Below, piece by piece: positions 7,786-16,317 of a stretch of 64,000 bases of DNA. How positions within the stretch are numbered: the first letter of the stretch is position 1; each line of letters begins with the position of its first letter. The position numbers were made by a program, and so were the translations under genes. The notes beneath the pieces were generated by a model. The model was given only the letters and a program-made list of their open reading frames with translations, was not told the DNA's origin and did no database searches. Source of the DNA: Mycobacterium numidiamassiliense (GTDB lineage Bacteria; Actinomycetota; Actinomycetes; Mycobacteriales; Mycobacteriaceae). The DNA lies in NCBI RefSeq assembly GCF_900157365.1, contig NZ_FUEZ01000004.1, positions 917,066-981,065 of the forward strand, in the 5' to 3' direction.

Positions 7786-9024
7786 ATGTCGGAAGCACTG
7801 ACCAGCAGTACGACCGAGGCCGAGATTCCGGCGTATCCGATGGACCGGGACGCGCGCTGCCCGTTCGCCCCGCCGCCGGACGTCATGGCCCTGGCCGAGG
7901 AGCGGCCGTTGTCCCGGGTCCGGATCTGGGATGGCAGCACGCCATGGCTCATCACGGGTTACGAGCAAGTGCGCGACCTGTTTTCGGATTCCAGAGTCAG
8001 CGTTGACGACCGGGTGCCCGGCTTTCCGCACTGGAACGAGGGCATGCTGTCCACCGTTCACAAGCGTCCCCGATCGGTGTTCACCGCCGACGGCGACGAG
8101 CACACCCGATTCCGGCGGATGCTGTCCAAGCCGTTCACGTTCCGCCGAGTCGAAGGGCTCCGGCCCTCGATCCAGCAGATCACCGACGACCACATCGACA
8201 CCATGCTGGCCGGCCCGCAACCCGCGGACATCGTCTCCTCGATCGCGCTGCCGGTTCCGTCGTTGGTGATCAGTCAGATGCTGGGCGTGCCCTACGAGGA
8301 TGCCGAAATGTTCCAGCATCACGCCAATGTCGGCCTCGCGCGCTACGCCGCCGCCGAGGACACGATGAAGGGCGCGATGAGCCTGCACAAGTACCTGGCT
8401 CAGCTGGTCGAAGCGAAGATGGAAAACCCCGCCGAGGACGCGGTTTCCGACCTCGCCGAACGGGTCAAGGCCGGCGAGCTCAGCGTAAAAGAGGCCGCGC
8501 AGCTGGGCACCGGACTGCTCATCGCCGGGCACGAAACCACGGCGAACATGATTGGGCTCGGCGTCCTGGCGCTGCTGCTGAACCCCTCCCAGGCGGCCGT
8601 CATCCGCGATGCCGAGGATCCCAAAATCCTTGCCAACGCGGTCGAGGAGTTGCTGCGCTACCTCAGCATCATCCAGAATGGCCAGCGCCGGGTTGCGTTG
8701 GAAGACATCAACATCGCCGGGGAGACCATCCACGCGAACGACGGCATCATCATCGACCTGGCGCCGGCGAACTGGGATGCGGACGCCTTTACCGAACCCG
8801 ATCGGCTCTACCTGCACCGCTCGGGGGCCGATCGCAATGTCGCCTTCGGCTACGGTCGCCATCAGTGCGTCGGACAGCAGCTTGCCCGGGCGGAGCTACA
8901 GATCGTGTACCAAACTCTGTTCCGCCGCATCCCGACCATGGAACTGGCCGTGCCGATCGAGGACGTCCCGTTCAAGCATGACCGGCTCGCGTATGGCGTC
9001 TATGAATTGCCGGTGACCTGGTGA
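7786..9024 (+). CDS. Cytochrome P450
   Basis: 412-residue soluble bacterial P450, adding one oxygen atom from O2 to an unknown substrate. The I-helix oxygen-activation motif is AGHETT, the K-helix ExxR is EELLR, and the haem loop FGYGRHQCVG holds Cys361. Length and motifs fit the CYP105/CYP107-like actinobacterial class. ATG 7786 follows the ferredoxin stop by 1 bp (ATGACATG), so the two are translated together. It belongs to the tetR-led operon. Confidence 0.93.
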   Translation: MSEALTSSTTEAEIPAYPMDRDARCPFAPPPDVMALAEERPLSRVRIWDGSTPWLITGYEQVRDLFSDSRVSVDDRVPGFPHWNEGMLSTVHKRPRSVFTADGDEHTRFRRMLSKPFTFRRVEGLRPSIQQITDDHIDTMLAGPQPADIVSSIALPVPSLVISQMLGVPYEDAEMFQHHANVGLARYAAAEDTMKGAMSLHKYLAQLVEAKMENPAEDAVSDLAERVKAGELSVKEAAQLGTGLLIAGHETTANMIGLGVLALLLNPSQAAVIRDAEDPKILANAVEELLRYLSIIQNGQRRVALEDINIAGETIHANDGIIIDLAPANWDADAFTEPDRLYLHRSGADRNVAFGYGRHQCVGQQLARAELQIVYQTLFRRIPTMELAVPIEDVPFKHDRLAYGVYELPVTW

Positions 9025-9081
9025 CCGAAATCGATTGAGCGGCCAGAGATCTCAAACCCCGATCCAATTGGAGGGTCAACA

Positions 9082-10254
9082 ATGTCAACGCCGACAACCA
9101 CCTCGCTCTACCCGCCCGGAGGCTATGGAGCGCCGAAGGATCGCCGCGGCCACGCGGCCGACAGCGATATGGGCCTGCCGGAGGGGACCGTGGTCTTCTC
9201 GGCGGACAACCACATCTCGCTGGCCGACGACATCTTCTACGACCGTTTTCCCGACGACCTCAAGGACAAGGCGCCGCGGATCTGGTACGAGGACGGCGCC
9301 TACCAAGTCGGGCGCAAGGGGCAGTCGTTCCTGCCCGGCGACTTCAGCGCGGTGCTCATGCAGTACGACGACCTGCCCGGCGCGGCGAGCACCAACATCG
9401 AGGCCCGCATCCAGGAGTTGCACGACGACGGCGTCGAGAAGGAACTCGCATTCCCCAACGCCGTCCTGGCGCTGTTCCACTACCCGGACAAGAAGCTTCG
9501 CGAACTGGCGTTCCGGATTTACAACGAGTACATCGCGGAACTGCAGGAGCGGTCCGACGGGCACTTCTACGGCGCGGGCCTGATCAACTGGTGGGAGCCA
9601 GAAGGCGCCAAACGAACACTGGCCGAACTGAAGTCGCTGGGACTCAAGACCTTCCTGCTGCCCCTGAACCCAGGCAAGGACGACGATGGCAACATCATCG
9701 ACTACGGCAGCGACACCATGAGGCCGGTCTGGGACGAGATCGAAGCGGCCGGACTGCCGATCACCCACCACATCGGTGAGACGCCGCCGAAAACTCCGTG
9801 CCAGTTCAACAGCGTCGTGGTCGGCATGATGATCAACATCGACGGGTTCCGCGAACAATTCGCCAAATACCTGTTCACCGGGATCCTCGACGATCACCCC
9901 GGGCTACGCATCGGCTGGTTCGAGGGTGGAATCTCCTGGGTTCCTTGGGCTTTGCAAGATGCCGAACACCTCATGGGGTCCTACCAGCACATGCTGAATC
10001 GGCCGCTCGAGCACGACGTCCGCTACTACTGGGACAACCACATGAGCGCATCGTTCATGGTCGACCCGCTGGGCCTGCAGTTGATCGACCAGATCGGGGT
10101 GGACAAGGTGATGTGGTCCAGCGACTATCCGCACAACGAAAGCACCTACGGCTACTCCGAAAAGTCGTTGCGGGCCGTGGTCGACGCCGTCGGGTCGGCG
10201 AATGCGAGGAAGATCGTCAGCGACAACATCACGAAGTTCCTGGGCCTCTCGTGA
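9082..10254 (+). CDS. Amidohydrolase-family protein (ACMSD/decarboxylase-like)
   Basis: 390-residue TIM-barrel protein of the amidohydrolase-2 family, which includes metal-dependent nonoxidative decarboxylases and C-C hydrolases. The N-terminal metal strand is SADNHISLADD and the C-terminal Asp strand WSSDYPHNES keeps the catalytic Asp. An internal histidine is in THHIGE. ATG 9082 has GGAGG 9-13 bases upstream. The stop overlaps the GTG of the M24 gene (GTGA). This is one of four related proteins in the window (others at 29823, 46653, 47832). Confidence 0.85.
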   Translation: MSTPTTTSLYPPGGYGAPKDRRGHAADSDMGLPEGTVVFSADNHISLADDIFYDRFPDDLKDKAPRIWYEDGAYQVGRKGQSFLPGDFSAVLMQYDDLPGAASTNIEARIQELHDDGVEKELAFPNAVLALFHYPDKKLRELAFRIYNEYIAELQERSDGHFYGAGLINWWEPEGAKRTLAELKSLGLKTFLLPLNPGKDDDGNIIDYGSDTMRPVWDEIEAAGLPITHHIGETPPKTPCQFNSVVVGMMINIDGFREQFAKYLFTGILDDHPGLRIGWFEGGISWVPWALQDAEHLMGSYQHMLNRPLEHDVRYYWDNHMSASFMVDPLGLQLIDQIGVDKVMWSSDYPHNESTYGYSEKSLRAVVDAVGSANARKIVSDNITKFLGLS

Positions 10255-11495
10255 CGACGTTCGCACACCTGGGCGCCAGCGCCGGTCATGGACTGGTGAT
10301 CCCCGAAACACCTGACCTGGCGCGGATGCGGCGGGAGACCGGGGCTCGGCTGCGCTCGGCGATGGGCGAGCGCGGGGTCCACGCCATGATCCTGCTGGGC
10401 AACAATTCGGTCGTCTACGCGACCGGCGCGAGTTGGCCGCTCGGCGACGCCGGGCTGTCCTACGTCGAACGCCCGGTGGCCGTGGTGCTCGCCGACGACG
10501 ACTGGCCCCACCTGTTCCTGCCGTTCCGCGAAGGCGCCTCGCAGGAATCCGACCTGCCCGCAGACCACCTGCACGGGCCGGTCTACCTCGAATTCGATGA
10601 GGGCGTAGCCGATTTCGCGCGTGTGCTGGCCGACCTGATCCCGGCCGGCTCGGTGGTCGCGGTCGACGAGTTCACCGGAGCCATGTCCCGCGCCGCGGAG
10701 TCGTTATTCCCCGACGGCGCTCCGGTAGACGCGTCCGCCATCGTCAGCGCTGCGAAGTCGGTCAAGACCCCGGATGAACTCTCGTGCATGCGCACGGCGA
10801 TCCGGATCACCGACGAGGCGATGGTCGAGGTGCAGAAGCGTCTGGCCCCGGGAATACGTCAGACCGATTTGTCCGCAAGCTTTTTGCGCCGCGCCTTCGA
10901 GCTGGGGGCCACCGCCAGCATGCTCGAACCCATTTGGCAGGTGATGCCGCCGAGCAAGGCCGAAGGCGTGTGGACCACGCACGGCGACCTGGCGCTGCCG
11001 CTGCTGAGCACCGAGCGCGAGCTGGCCGAGGGTGACGTGCTGTGGACCGACGTCAGCATCACCTACCAGGGCTACTGCTCGGACTTCGGGCGCACCTGGA
11101 TCGTCGGCCGGGATCCGTCGCCGCGTCAGCAGGCGCAGTTCGACAAATGGTTCGAGATCATGAGCGCCGTCCTGGGCGTCGCCAAGGCCGGGGCCACCGC
11201 GGCGGATCTGGGTAGGGCGGCGACCGCAGCCAATGGCGGCACCAAGCCGTGGCTGCCGCACTTCTATCTCGGACACGGCATCGGCGTGAATGCCGCCGAA
11301 ATGCCGATGATCGGAACCGATCTCGGGCAGGAGTTCGACGAGAATTTCGTTCTGCAATCCGGGATGGTTCTGGTGCTGGAGCCGGTGGTGTGGGAAGACG
11401 GCACCGGCGGCTACCGCAGCGAAGAGGTCCTGGTGATCACCGAGGAAGGCTGGATCCGCTTGACCGACTACCCCTATGACCCGTATGGCAACTGA
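10251..11495 (+). CDS. M24 (creatinase/aminopeptidase P fold) hydrolase, metal site intact
   Basis: 414-residue pita-bread-fold protein of the Xaa-Pro dipeptidase/creatinase family. All five metal ligands are present: D267 and D278 (TDVSITYQGYCSDFGRT), H342 (GHGIG), E377 (LEPVV) and E391 (RSEEV). Mycobacterial members of this type often sit in catabolic operons rather than acting in peptide turnover. GTG 10251 overlaps the preceding stop by 4 bp. It is followed, with a 20-bp overlap, by a second M24 protein whose ligands are lost; the two may form a heterodimer. Confidence 0.87.
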   Translation: MTTFAHLGASAGHGLVIPETPDLARMRRETGARLRSAMGERGVHAMILLGNNSVVYATGASWPLGDAGLSYVERPVAVVLADDDWPHLFLPFREGASQESDLPADHLHGPVYLEFDEGVADFARVLADLIPAGSVVAVDEFTGAMSRAAESLFPDGAPVDASAIVSAAKSVKTPDELSCMRTAIRITDEAMVEVQKRLAPGIRQTDLSASFLRRAFELGATASMLEPIWQVMPPSKAEGVWTTHGDLALPLLSTERELAEGDVLWTDVSITYQGYCSDFGRTWIVGRDPSPRQQAQFDKWFEIMSAVLGVAKAGATAADLGRAATAANGGTKPWLPHFYLGHGIGVNAAEMPMIGTDLGQEFDENFVLQSGMVLVLEPVVWEDGTGGYRSEEVLVITEEGWIRLTDYPYDPYGN

Positions 11496-12612
11496 AGTCC
11501 TGCCCGACGAGCGCACGCTCCGGTCGGGCCGCCGCCAACGGGCGCTCGAGCAGATGGCCGCCCACGATCTCGACGTCCTGGTCCTGGGGCGGCTCGCCAA
11601 CGTCCGATACGTGACCGGCGTACCGCAGCTCTGGGTCGCCGGGACCAGGCCCTTCGGGCCGTCCTGCGTGCTGGTCCGCGAGACCGGCGCCATCCATCTG
11701 CTCAGCACCTGGGATGAAGGTGTCCCCGAGGACATCCCGCACGAGAACCTGTACGGCATCTCGTGGAATCCGATGAACACCGTCGCCAATTTGCAGCGCA
11801 TCGAGGGCACGGCCACCGCCCGCCGCGTCGGAACCGACGCGCTGTCACCGGTCTTCGCGCAGTTGTTGCCAATGGTATTTCCCAACGCCGAACTGGTAGA
11901 CGGGGAACTCGCGATGCGGGCCGCCCGGCGCATCAAGACGGACGAGGAAGTGGCCGCGCTGCGTGAATCCATCGCGGTGGCCGAATCGGCCCTCGCGGCA
12001 ACGGTGTCCGAGTTGCGGCCCGGCGTCACCGAGCAGGCCCTGGCCGGCGTGTTGCTGGAAGCCTCGGCGGCCGGCGGCGTGAGCACCCCGTCGAATCAGG
12101 ATGTCGCATGGGTGACTTCACGCGAGCATCCGTGGCGACGGGCCAACGGTGACGGCCGCATTCAGGACGGCGACCTGGTGGCCTTCTCCGCGGGAGTGCT
12201 GGCCCGTGGTTATGTCGGAGAGGTCGGGCGAACCTGGCCCGCGGACAAACGACAAGGAGTCGGCGGCGCCGCGCCGCTCTACGGGCGCTGGGAAAACTTG
12301 TGGGAGAAGCTGATTGCCACGTGCCGGCCGGGTGCCGGGGCGGGGGAATTGCTCGCCGCCTACCAGGCAGCGGGCGAGCCGCCACCACCGATGCCGGTGG
12401 CCCGCGGGCTGGGCATGGGTTTTGACCCGCCGGTCGTCTCCAAGCACCTCCCCGCGACCGCGGCCGAGGAGCGCTTGGAGCCCGGCATGGTTCTTGCCGT
12501 GACTGGCTATGTGTGGGAACAGGGAGTCGGGGCGGTATTCGGGCGAGAAGCGGTGCTGATCACCGCGGACGGTCCCGAAGTACTGACCTCGAGCCCGTTC
12601 TGGCATGCATGA
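11476..12612 (+). CDS. M24-fold protein with degenerate metal site (probable pseudoenzyme)
   Basis: 378-residue paralogue of the preceding protein by fold, with the N-terminal creatinase-like domain and the C-terminal pita-bread domain. At the five ligand positions it has Ser (VAFSAG), Glu (YVGEVGRT), Leu (GLGMG instead of GHGIG), Thr (AVTGY instead of LEP) and a shifted Arg-Glu (FGREAV), so a standard dinuclear metal centre cannot form. The frame is intact and the gene is tightly coupled on both sides (ATGA overlap with the CoA-transferase), which argues against decay. ATG 11476 or 11485 may be the start. Likely partner or regulator of the intact M24 enzyme. Confidence 0.82.
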   Translation: MTRMATEVLPDERTLRSGRRQRALEQMAAHDLDVLVLGRLANVRYVTGVPQLWVAGTRPFGPSCVLVRETGAIHLLSTWDEGVPEDIPHENLYGISWNPMNTVANLQRIEGTATARRVGTDALSPVFAQLLPMVFPNAELVDGELAMRAARRIKTDEEVAALRESIAVAESALAATVSELRPGVTEQALAGVLLEASAAGGVSTPSNQDVAWVTSREHPWRRANGDGRIQDGDLVAFSAGVLARGYVGEVGRTWPADKRQGVGGAAPLYGRWENLWEKLIATCRPGAGAGELLAAYQAAGEPPPPMPVARGLGMGFDPPVVSKHLPATAAEERLEPGMVLAVTGYVWEQGVGAVFGREAVLITADGPEVLTSSPFWHA

Positions 12613-15044
12613 ATGAAAGGAGCCTCCCGCAGCCGGCGGCACCGCTGACCGGCTACACGGTGGTCGACCTTTCCTCGGGGATTGCCGGTGCGTATTGCAC
12701 CAAACTGCTCGCCGACGGCGGCGCCCACGTTATCAAGGTTGAATCACCCTCAGGTGACCCGCTGCGCCGATGGTCGGCCTCGGGTGCGGTGATTCCGCCC
12801 GACAGTGACGGGGCGCTGTTCAGCTTTCTGTCGGGTTCCAAGCACAGCGTGGTCGCCGACCCCGATGTCGGGGACGACGTCGAGATGCTCCGTAAGCTGC
12901 TCGCGTCAGCAGACGCCGTGATCTGGTCGGCTGGATCGAAAGTCGCGGACTTTCAGGCATTTACGCCGACAGCGATCCGGGAAGTCCACCCCCATTTGAC
13001 CGTCACGTCGATCACGCCATTCGGCCTGGAGGGCCCCTGGCGCGACCGGGCGGCGACCGAATTCACGCTGCAAGCCTGGTCGGGCGGAATCGTGGGCCTC
13101 GGACGTGGCGAGGCCGACCGCGCACCAATCTTCATCGGCGGGCAGGTTGGTCACTATCTGGCCGGGGCCTACGCGAGCGTCGCGACGCTGACGTCGTGGT
13201 TGCGCGGACTCGGCGGAGAACTGATCGACCTCTCGATACTCGAGTCGCAGATCCTGGGCCTCACCTACTACCCCGTCACGTACTTCGAAATGTTGGGCCG
13301 GCCCTGGCGAGACGCACGGCGACGTACGATTCCGGGTGTCGCGCAGGCGAAGGACGGTCTGGTGGACCTCGGCTGCGGCACCGCCCAGCAATGGTTCGAC
13401 CTGTGCGCGATGGTCGGTCACCCTGAGTGGATCGACGAAGAATCTCCCCTGTCGATCACCGAGCTCGCCAACGTTTACGCCGCGGACATCTACGCATGGG
13501 TTGCCGCCACCCCGGTCGACGAAATCCGGGATCTCGCTACGGCATTCCGGATTCCCAATGCCCCGGTGGCGAACGGAGCCAACATCTCATCCCTGGACCA
13601 CTTTCAGGAGCGTGGCTCGTTCGTACGCAATCCGCGCGACGGATTTCTTCAGCCGGGCCATCCCTACCGGATGTTCCCCGCACAGCTTCGCGAGCCGGGT
13701 TCGGCGCCGCGGCTGGGTCAGCACACCGCGCGTTATCGGTGCGCCGAAATGGCGCCGCGGCCGGCTCCTAACGCTGCGAAAGCGCGAAATCGACTGCCGT
13801 TCAGCGGACTCAGGGTCCTGGACATGACGACGTTCTGGGCGGGGCCGTGCTGCACCCATTATCTGGCGATGCTGGGCGCCGATGTGATCCATGTCGAATC
13901 GACGCGGCGGCCGGACGGCACCCGGCTGATTGCCGGGATACCGGTCACCGAAGACGCATGGTGGGAGAAGTCGCCGATCTTCGCCGCGCTGAATACCAAC
14001 AAGAGGGGTTTGACGCTGGACCTGCAGGGCCCGCGCGGACGCGAGTTGCTGCGCAGCCTCGTCGCAACCGCCGATGTGGTGGTGGAGAACTTCACCCCGC
14101 GGGTGCTGGATCAGATCGGTCTGGATTTTGCTGCGGTGCAATCGATTAACCCGAGCGCGGTGATGGTGCGCATGCCCGGGTTCGGGCTGGACGGGCCGTG
14201 GCGGGACAATCCCGCGTTCGCGTATGCCATCGAGTCGGCCGCGGGCCTGAGCTGGTTGACCGGTTACGCCGACCGCACCCCCTACGAGCCGTATTCGATC
14301 GGCGACCCGAACGCGGGTGTGCACGCACTCAACGCGGTGCTGCTCGCGCTGGAACACCGTCGCCGCACCGGCGCGGGTGTGTTGGTCGAAGCGGCGATGG
14401 TCGATGCGGCGGCCAACGTCGCCGCCGAACAGGTCGTGGAATATTCCGCGTATGGCGCACTCCTGGAACGTGCTGGGAACCGCGGGCCGACGGCGGCACC
14501 GCAAAACCTCTACCTCAGCGCGGACACCGACGAATTCGGTCGGCTCGACAGCTGGGTCGCCATCGCGGTCGAGACCGACGAACAGTGGGCCAGCCTGTGC
14601 GGTGCACTCGGAAAGCCTTCCTGGGCAATCGATCCCGCGCTGGCCGAGGTGGCCGGGCGGCGTGCGGGCCATGATCTCATCGACGAGCACCTGGCCGCCT
14701 GGTGTGCGGACCGCAGCGGCGACGACATCGTCGCAACCCTGTGGGATGCCGGGGTGCCGGTGGCCAAGGTGATGCAGCCGCATCGCCAAACGGAATTGGA
14801 GCAGTTGTCGTTCCGCGGTTTCTTCGAAGCCGTCGACCACCCGGTGAACGGCCGGGCCAGGCTCAGCACCGTGCCGATGAGGTTTTCCGCCGGACCAGGC
14901 GTGTTTCACACGCAACCCGCGCCGCTGCTCGGGCAACACAACCACGAGTTGCTTGCCGAGTTGGGCGCGAGCGCCGAAGAAATCGACGACCTGGAGGCCG
15001 ACGGCGTCATCGGCCGGGCACCGACGATGTACACGGCGAGCTGA
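12609..15044 (+). CDS. Fused double-domain type III (CaiB/BaiF) CoA-transferase
   Basis: 811-residue fusion of two CoA-transferase III units, about residues 1-395 and 400-811, each with the opening motif (GYTVVDLSSGIAGAYCT; GLRVLDMTTFWAGPCCT). The family normally forms interlocked dimers of ~400-residue chains and moves CoA between carboxylic acids through an Asp. The second unit keeps that Asp (D566, in IGDPNAG); the first has GGQVG, Gln179, at the equivalent place and is probably structural. ATG 12609 overlaps the M24 stop (ATGA). It closes the tetR-led operon and would activate a carboxylic acid made by the upstream enzymes. Confidence 0.88.
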   Translation: MNERSLPQPAAPLTGYTVVDLSSGIAGAYCTKLLADGGAHVIKVESPSGDPLRRWSASGAVIPPDSDGALFSFLSGSKHSVVADPDVGDDVEMLRKLLASADAVIWSAGSKVADFQAFTPTAIREVHPHLTVTSITPFGLEGPWRDRAATEFTLQAWSGGIVGLGRGEADRAPIFIGGQVGHYLAGAYASVATLTSWLRGLGGELIDLSILESQILGLTYYPVTYFEMLGRPWRDARRRTIPGVAQAKDGLVDLGCGTAQQWFDLCAMVGHPEWIDEESPLSITELANVYAADIYAWVAATPVDEIRDLATAFRIPNAPVANGANISSLDHFQERGSFVRNPRDGFLQPGHPYRMFPAQLREPGSAPRLGQHTARYRCAEMAPRPAPNAAKARNRLPFSGLRVLDMTTFWAGPCCTHYLAMLGADVIHVESTRRPDGTRLIAGIPVTEDAWWEKSPIFAALNTNKRGLTLDLQGPRGRELLRSLVATADVVVENFTPRVLDQIGLDFAAVQSINPSAVMVRMPGFGLDGPWRDNPAFAYAIESAAGLSWLTGYADRTPYEPYSIGDPNAGVHALNAVLLALEHRRRTGAGVLVEAAMVDAAANVAAEQVVEYSAYGALLERAGNRGPTAAPQNLYLSADTDEFGRLDSWVAIAVETDEQWASLCGALGKPSWAIDPALAEVAGRRAGHDLIDEHLAAWCADRSGDDIVATLWDAGVPVAKVMQPHRQTELEQLSFRGFFEAVDHPVNGRARLSTVPMRFSAGPGVFHTQPAPLLGQHNHELLAELGASAEEIDDLEADGVIGRAPTMYTAS

Positions 15045-15082
15045 ATCGCCGGTACCGCAGTCATCTCGCTAGGGTCGCTAGG

Positions 15083-15919
15083 TTAGTGCTTCCAGCCTTC
15101 GGCGAGCTGATCGTCAAAAGTGCGGTCGAGGCGCTCGAACCTGCGCCGGATCGACGTCCGTGCCGCCTCGTGCGGCAGGACGTAGAGACGGTTCGCCAGG
15201 ATCGCGTCGGCGGTCAGCCGGGCGACGTCATCGACGCCCAGGGTCTGGTCTTGCGCCGGCAACGGCCCCATATCGCCGGTGATGTCCGGAGCCGAGTCCA
15301 TGCCGTAGTCGGCGCCACGAATCCGTTCCGAGTTGGACACCAGCTTGGTCTCGACGACCATGGGACACAGCACCGATACTCCGATGCCGTTGTCCTTGAC
15401 CTCGCGGGCCAACGTCTCCGCCAAGCCGACAACGCCATACTTCGCAACCCCGTAAGCTCCGAGGCCGGCGTTGGGCACCAGGCCGGCAAACGACGCGGTG
15501 AACGCGACATGGCCGCCGGCGCCCTGTTCCAGCAACCTCGGCACGAACGCCTCGACGGCGTGGATCGAGCCCCACAAATCGATATCGATGACCCAGCGCC
15601 AGTCCTCGTGCGTCATCGCGACGAGCGGACCCGCGACCACGATGCCGGCGTTGCTGAACACGATGTCGACCTGCCCAAGCAGGTTGAAAGCCTCATCCGC
15701 GAGGTGAATCACCTCGTCGAGATGCCGCACGTCGCATGTCACGCCGTTGGCGTCGAACCCCTCAGCGCGCAGCCGCTGCACCGCCTGTTCGAGCGCCGGC
15801 TTGTCGACGTCGGCGAGCACCAGACGCGCGCCACGACGAGCGAACTCGGTGGCGGTCGCTAAGCCGATACCACTCGCACCGCCGGTGACGACCGCGCCGC
15901 GTCCTTCAAATGTGTCCAT
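15083..15919 (-). CDS. SDR-family oxidoreductase
   Basis: 278-residue classical short-chain dehydrogenase. TGGASGIG is at residues 12-19, SNAG at 89-92, and the catalytic residues are S143, Y156 and K160 (YGVAK). The C-terminal 60 residues (LPHEAARTSIRRRFERLD) resemble mycobacterial SDRs of the Rv0068/retinol-dehydrogenase-like type. ATG 15919 gives the correct distance to the first strand; the frame continues upstream without a better start. It stands alone, convergent with the CoA-transferase operon and divergent from benzoylformate decarboxylase. Confidence 0.85.
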   Translation of the reverse strand: MDTFEGRGAVVTGGASGIGLATATEFARRGARLVLADVDKPALEQAVQRLRAEGFDANGVTCDVRHLDEVIHLADEAFNLLGQVDIVFSNAGIVVAGPLVAMTHEDWRWVIDIDLWGSIHAVEAFVPRLLEQGAGGHVAFTASFAGLVPNAGLGAYGVAKYGVVGLAETLAREVKDNGIGVSVLCPMVVETKLVSNSERIRGADYGMDSAPDITGDMGPLPAQDQTLGVDDVARLTADAILANRLYVLPHEAARTSIRRRFERLDRTFDDQLAEGWKH

Positions 15920-16162
15920 AACCTTGGGACAGTACCCAGCGGGATTCTGCGGCTTCGCTCTGGTTGACGGCCAGCTGCAGGGACGCGGCACACTGTGCGC
16001 CCGAACAACCGTCGCCTGCTGACATTGGGCCACGAAACATTGCGCTGGCGTCCATCCGAAAAGACAATAAGCGGAAGGCCGCAGCGCCGCGGGCACGATC
16101 GGGTGCCGGCACGTTCGCCGCGGGCGAACCCCAGCTCAATAGCTGAAGGGAGCGGTGGAATC
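15920..16162. other. Intergenic region between divergent SDR and mdlC transcripts
   Basis: 243 bases before the possible leader peptide, within a 398-bp gap between divergent genes. It must contain promoters for both directions, but I cannot place either confidently. No GAGAAT-N3-ATTCTC motif and no CAAG-N2-CTTG site is visible. Confidence 0.4.
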
Positions 16163-16264
16163 ATGGTCCGGCTCAACGCTCACCGTGTAACGTTGCTAAA
16201 AGAGCTTGGGGCACTTTGCTATTCACCTGGTGGTGCGGGTGCTGCGGTGAAATGTGCTCCCTAA
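16163..16264 (+). CDS. Possible 33-residue leader peptide upstream of mdlC
   Basis: Short frame MVRLNAHRVTLLKELGALCYS... ending KCAP, with AAGGGAG about 11 bases upstream and its stop 53 nt before the mdlC ATG. The pattern His-Arg-Val-x-Leu-Leu...Ala-Leu-Cys recalls the cysteine-containing leader peptides of actinobacterial attenuators, as I remember them. It lies on the same strand as mdlC in a 398-bp gap. It could be a chance frame; conservation in relatives would decide. Confidence 0.35.
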   Translation: MVRLNAHRVTLLKELGALCYSPGGAGAAVKCAP

Positions 16265-16317
16265 CTGCCGGATTGCTGCTGCAAGTCCAGCCAACTGAAG
16301 TGAAAGGAAACCCGGAT

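Noticed and set aside
10704..12086. 460-codon open frame on the minus strand
   Set aside because: It lies opposite two overlapping M24 genes with clear motifs; long antisense frames are expected in GC-rich DNA and its product is a low-complexity Ser/Arg mix.
13587..14945. 452-codon open frame on the minus strand
   Set aside because: Shadow of the fused CoA-transferase; Arg/His-rich product without recognisable domains.
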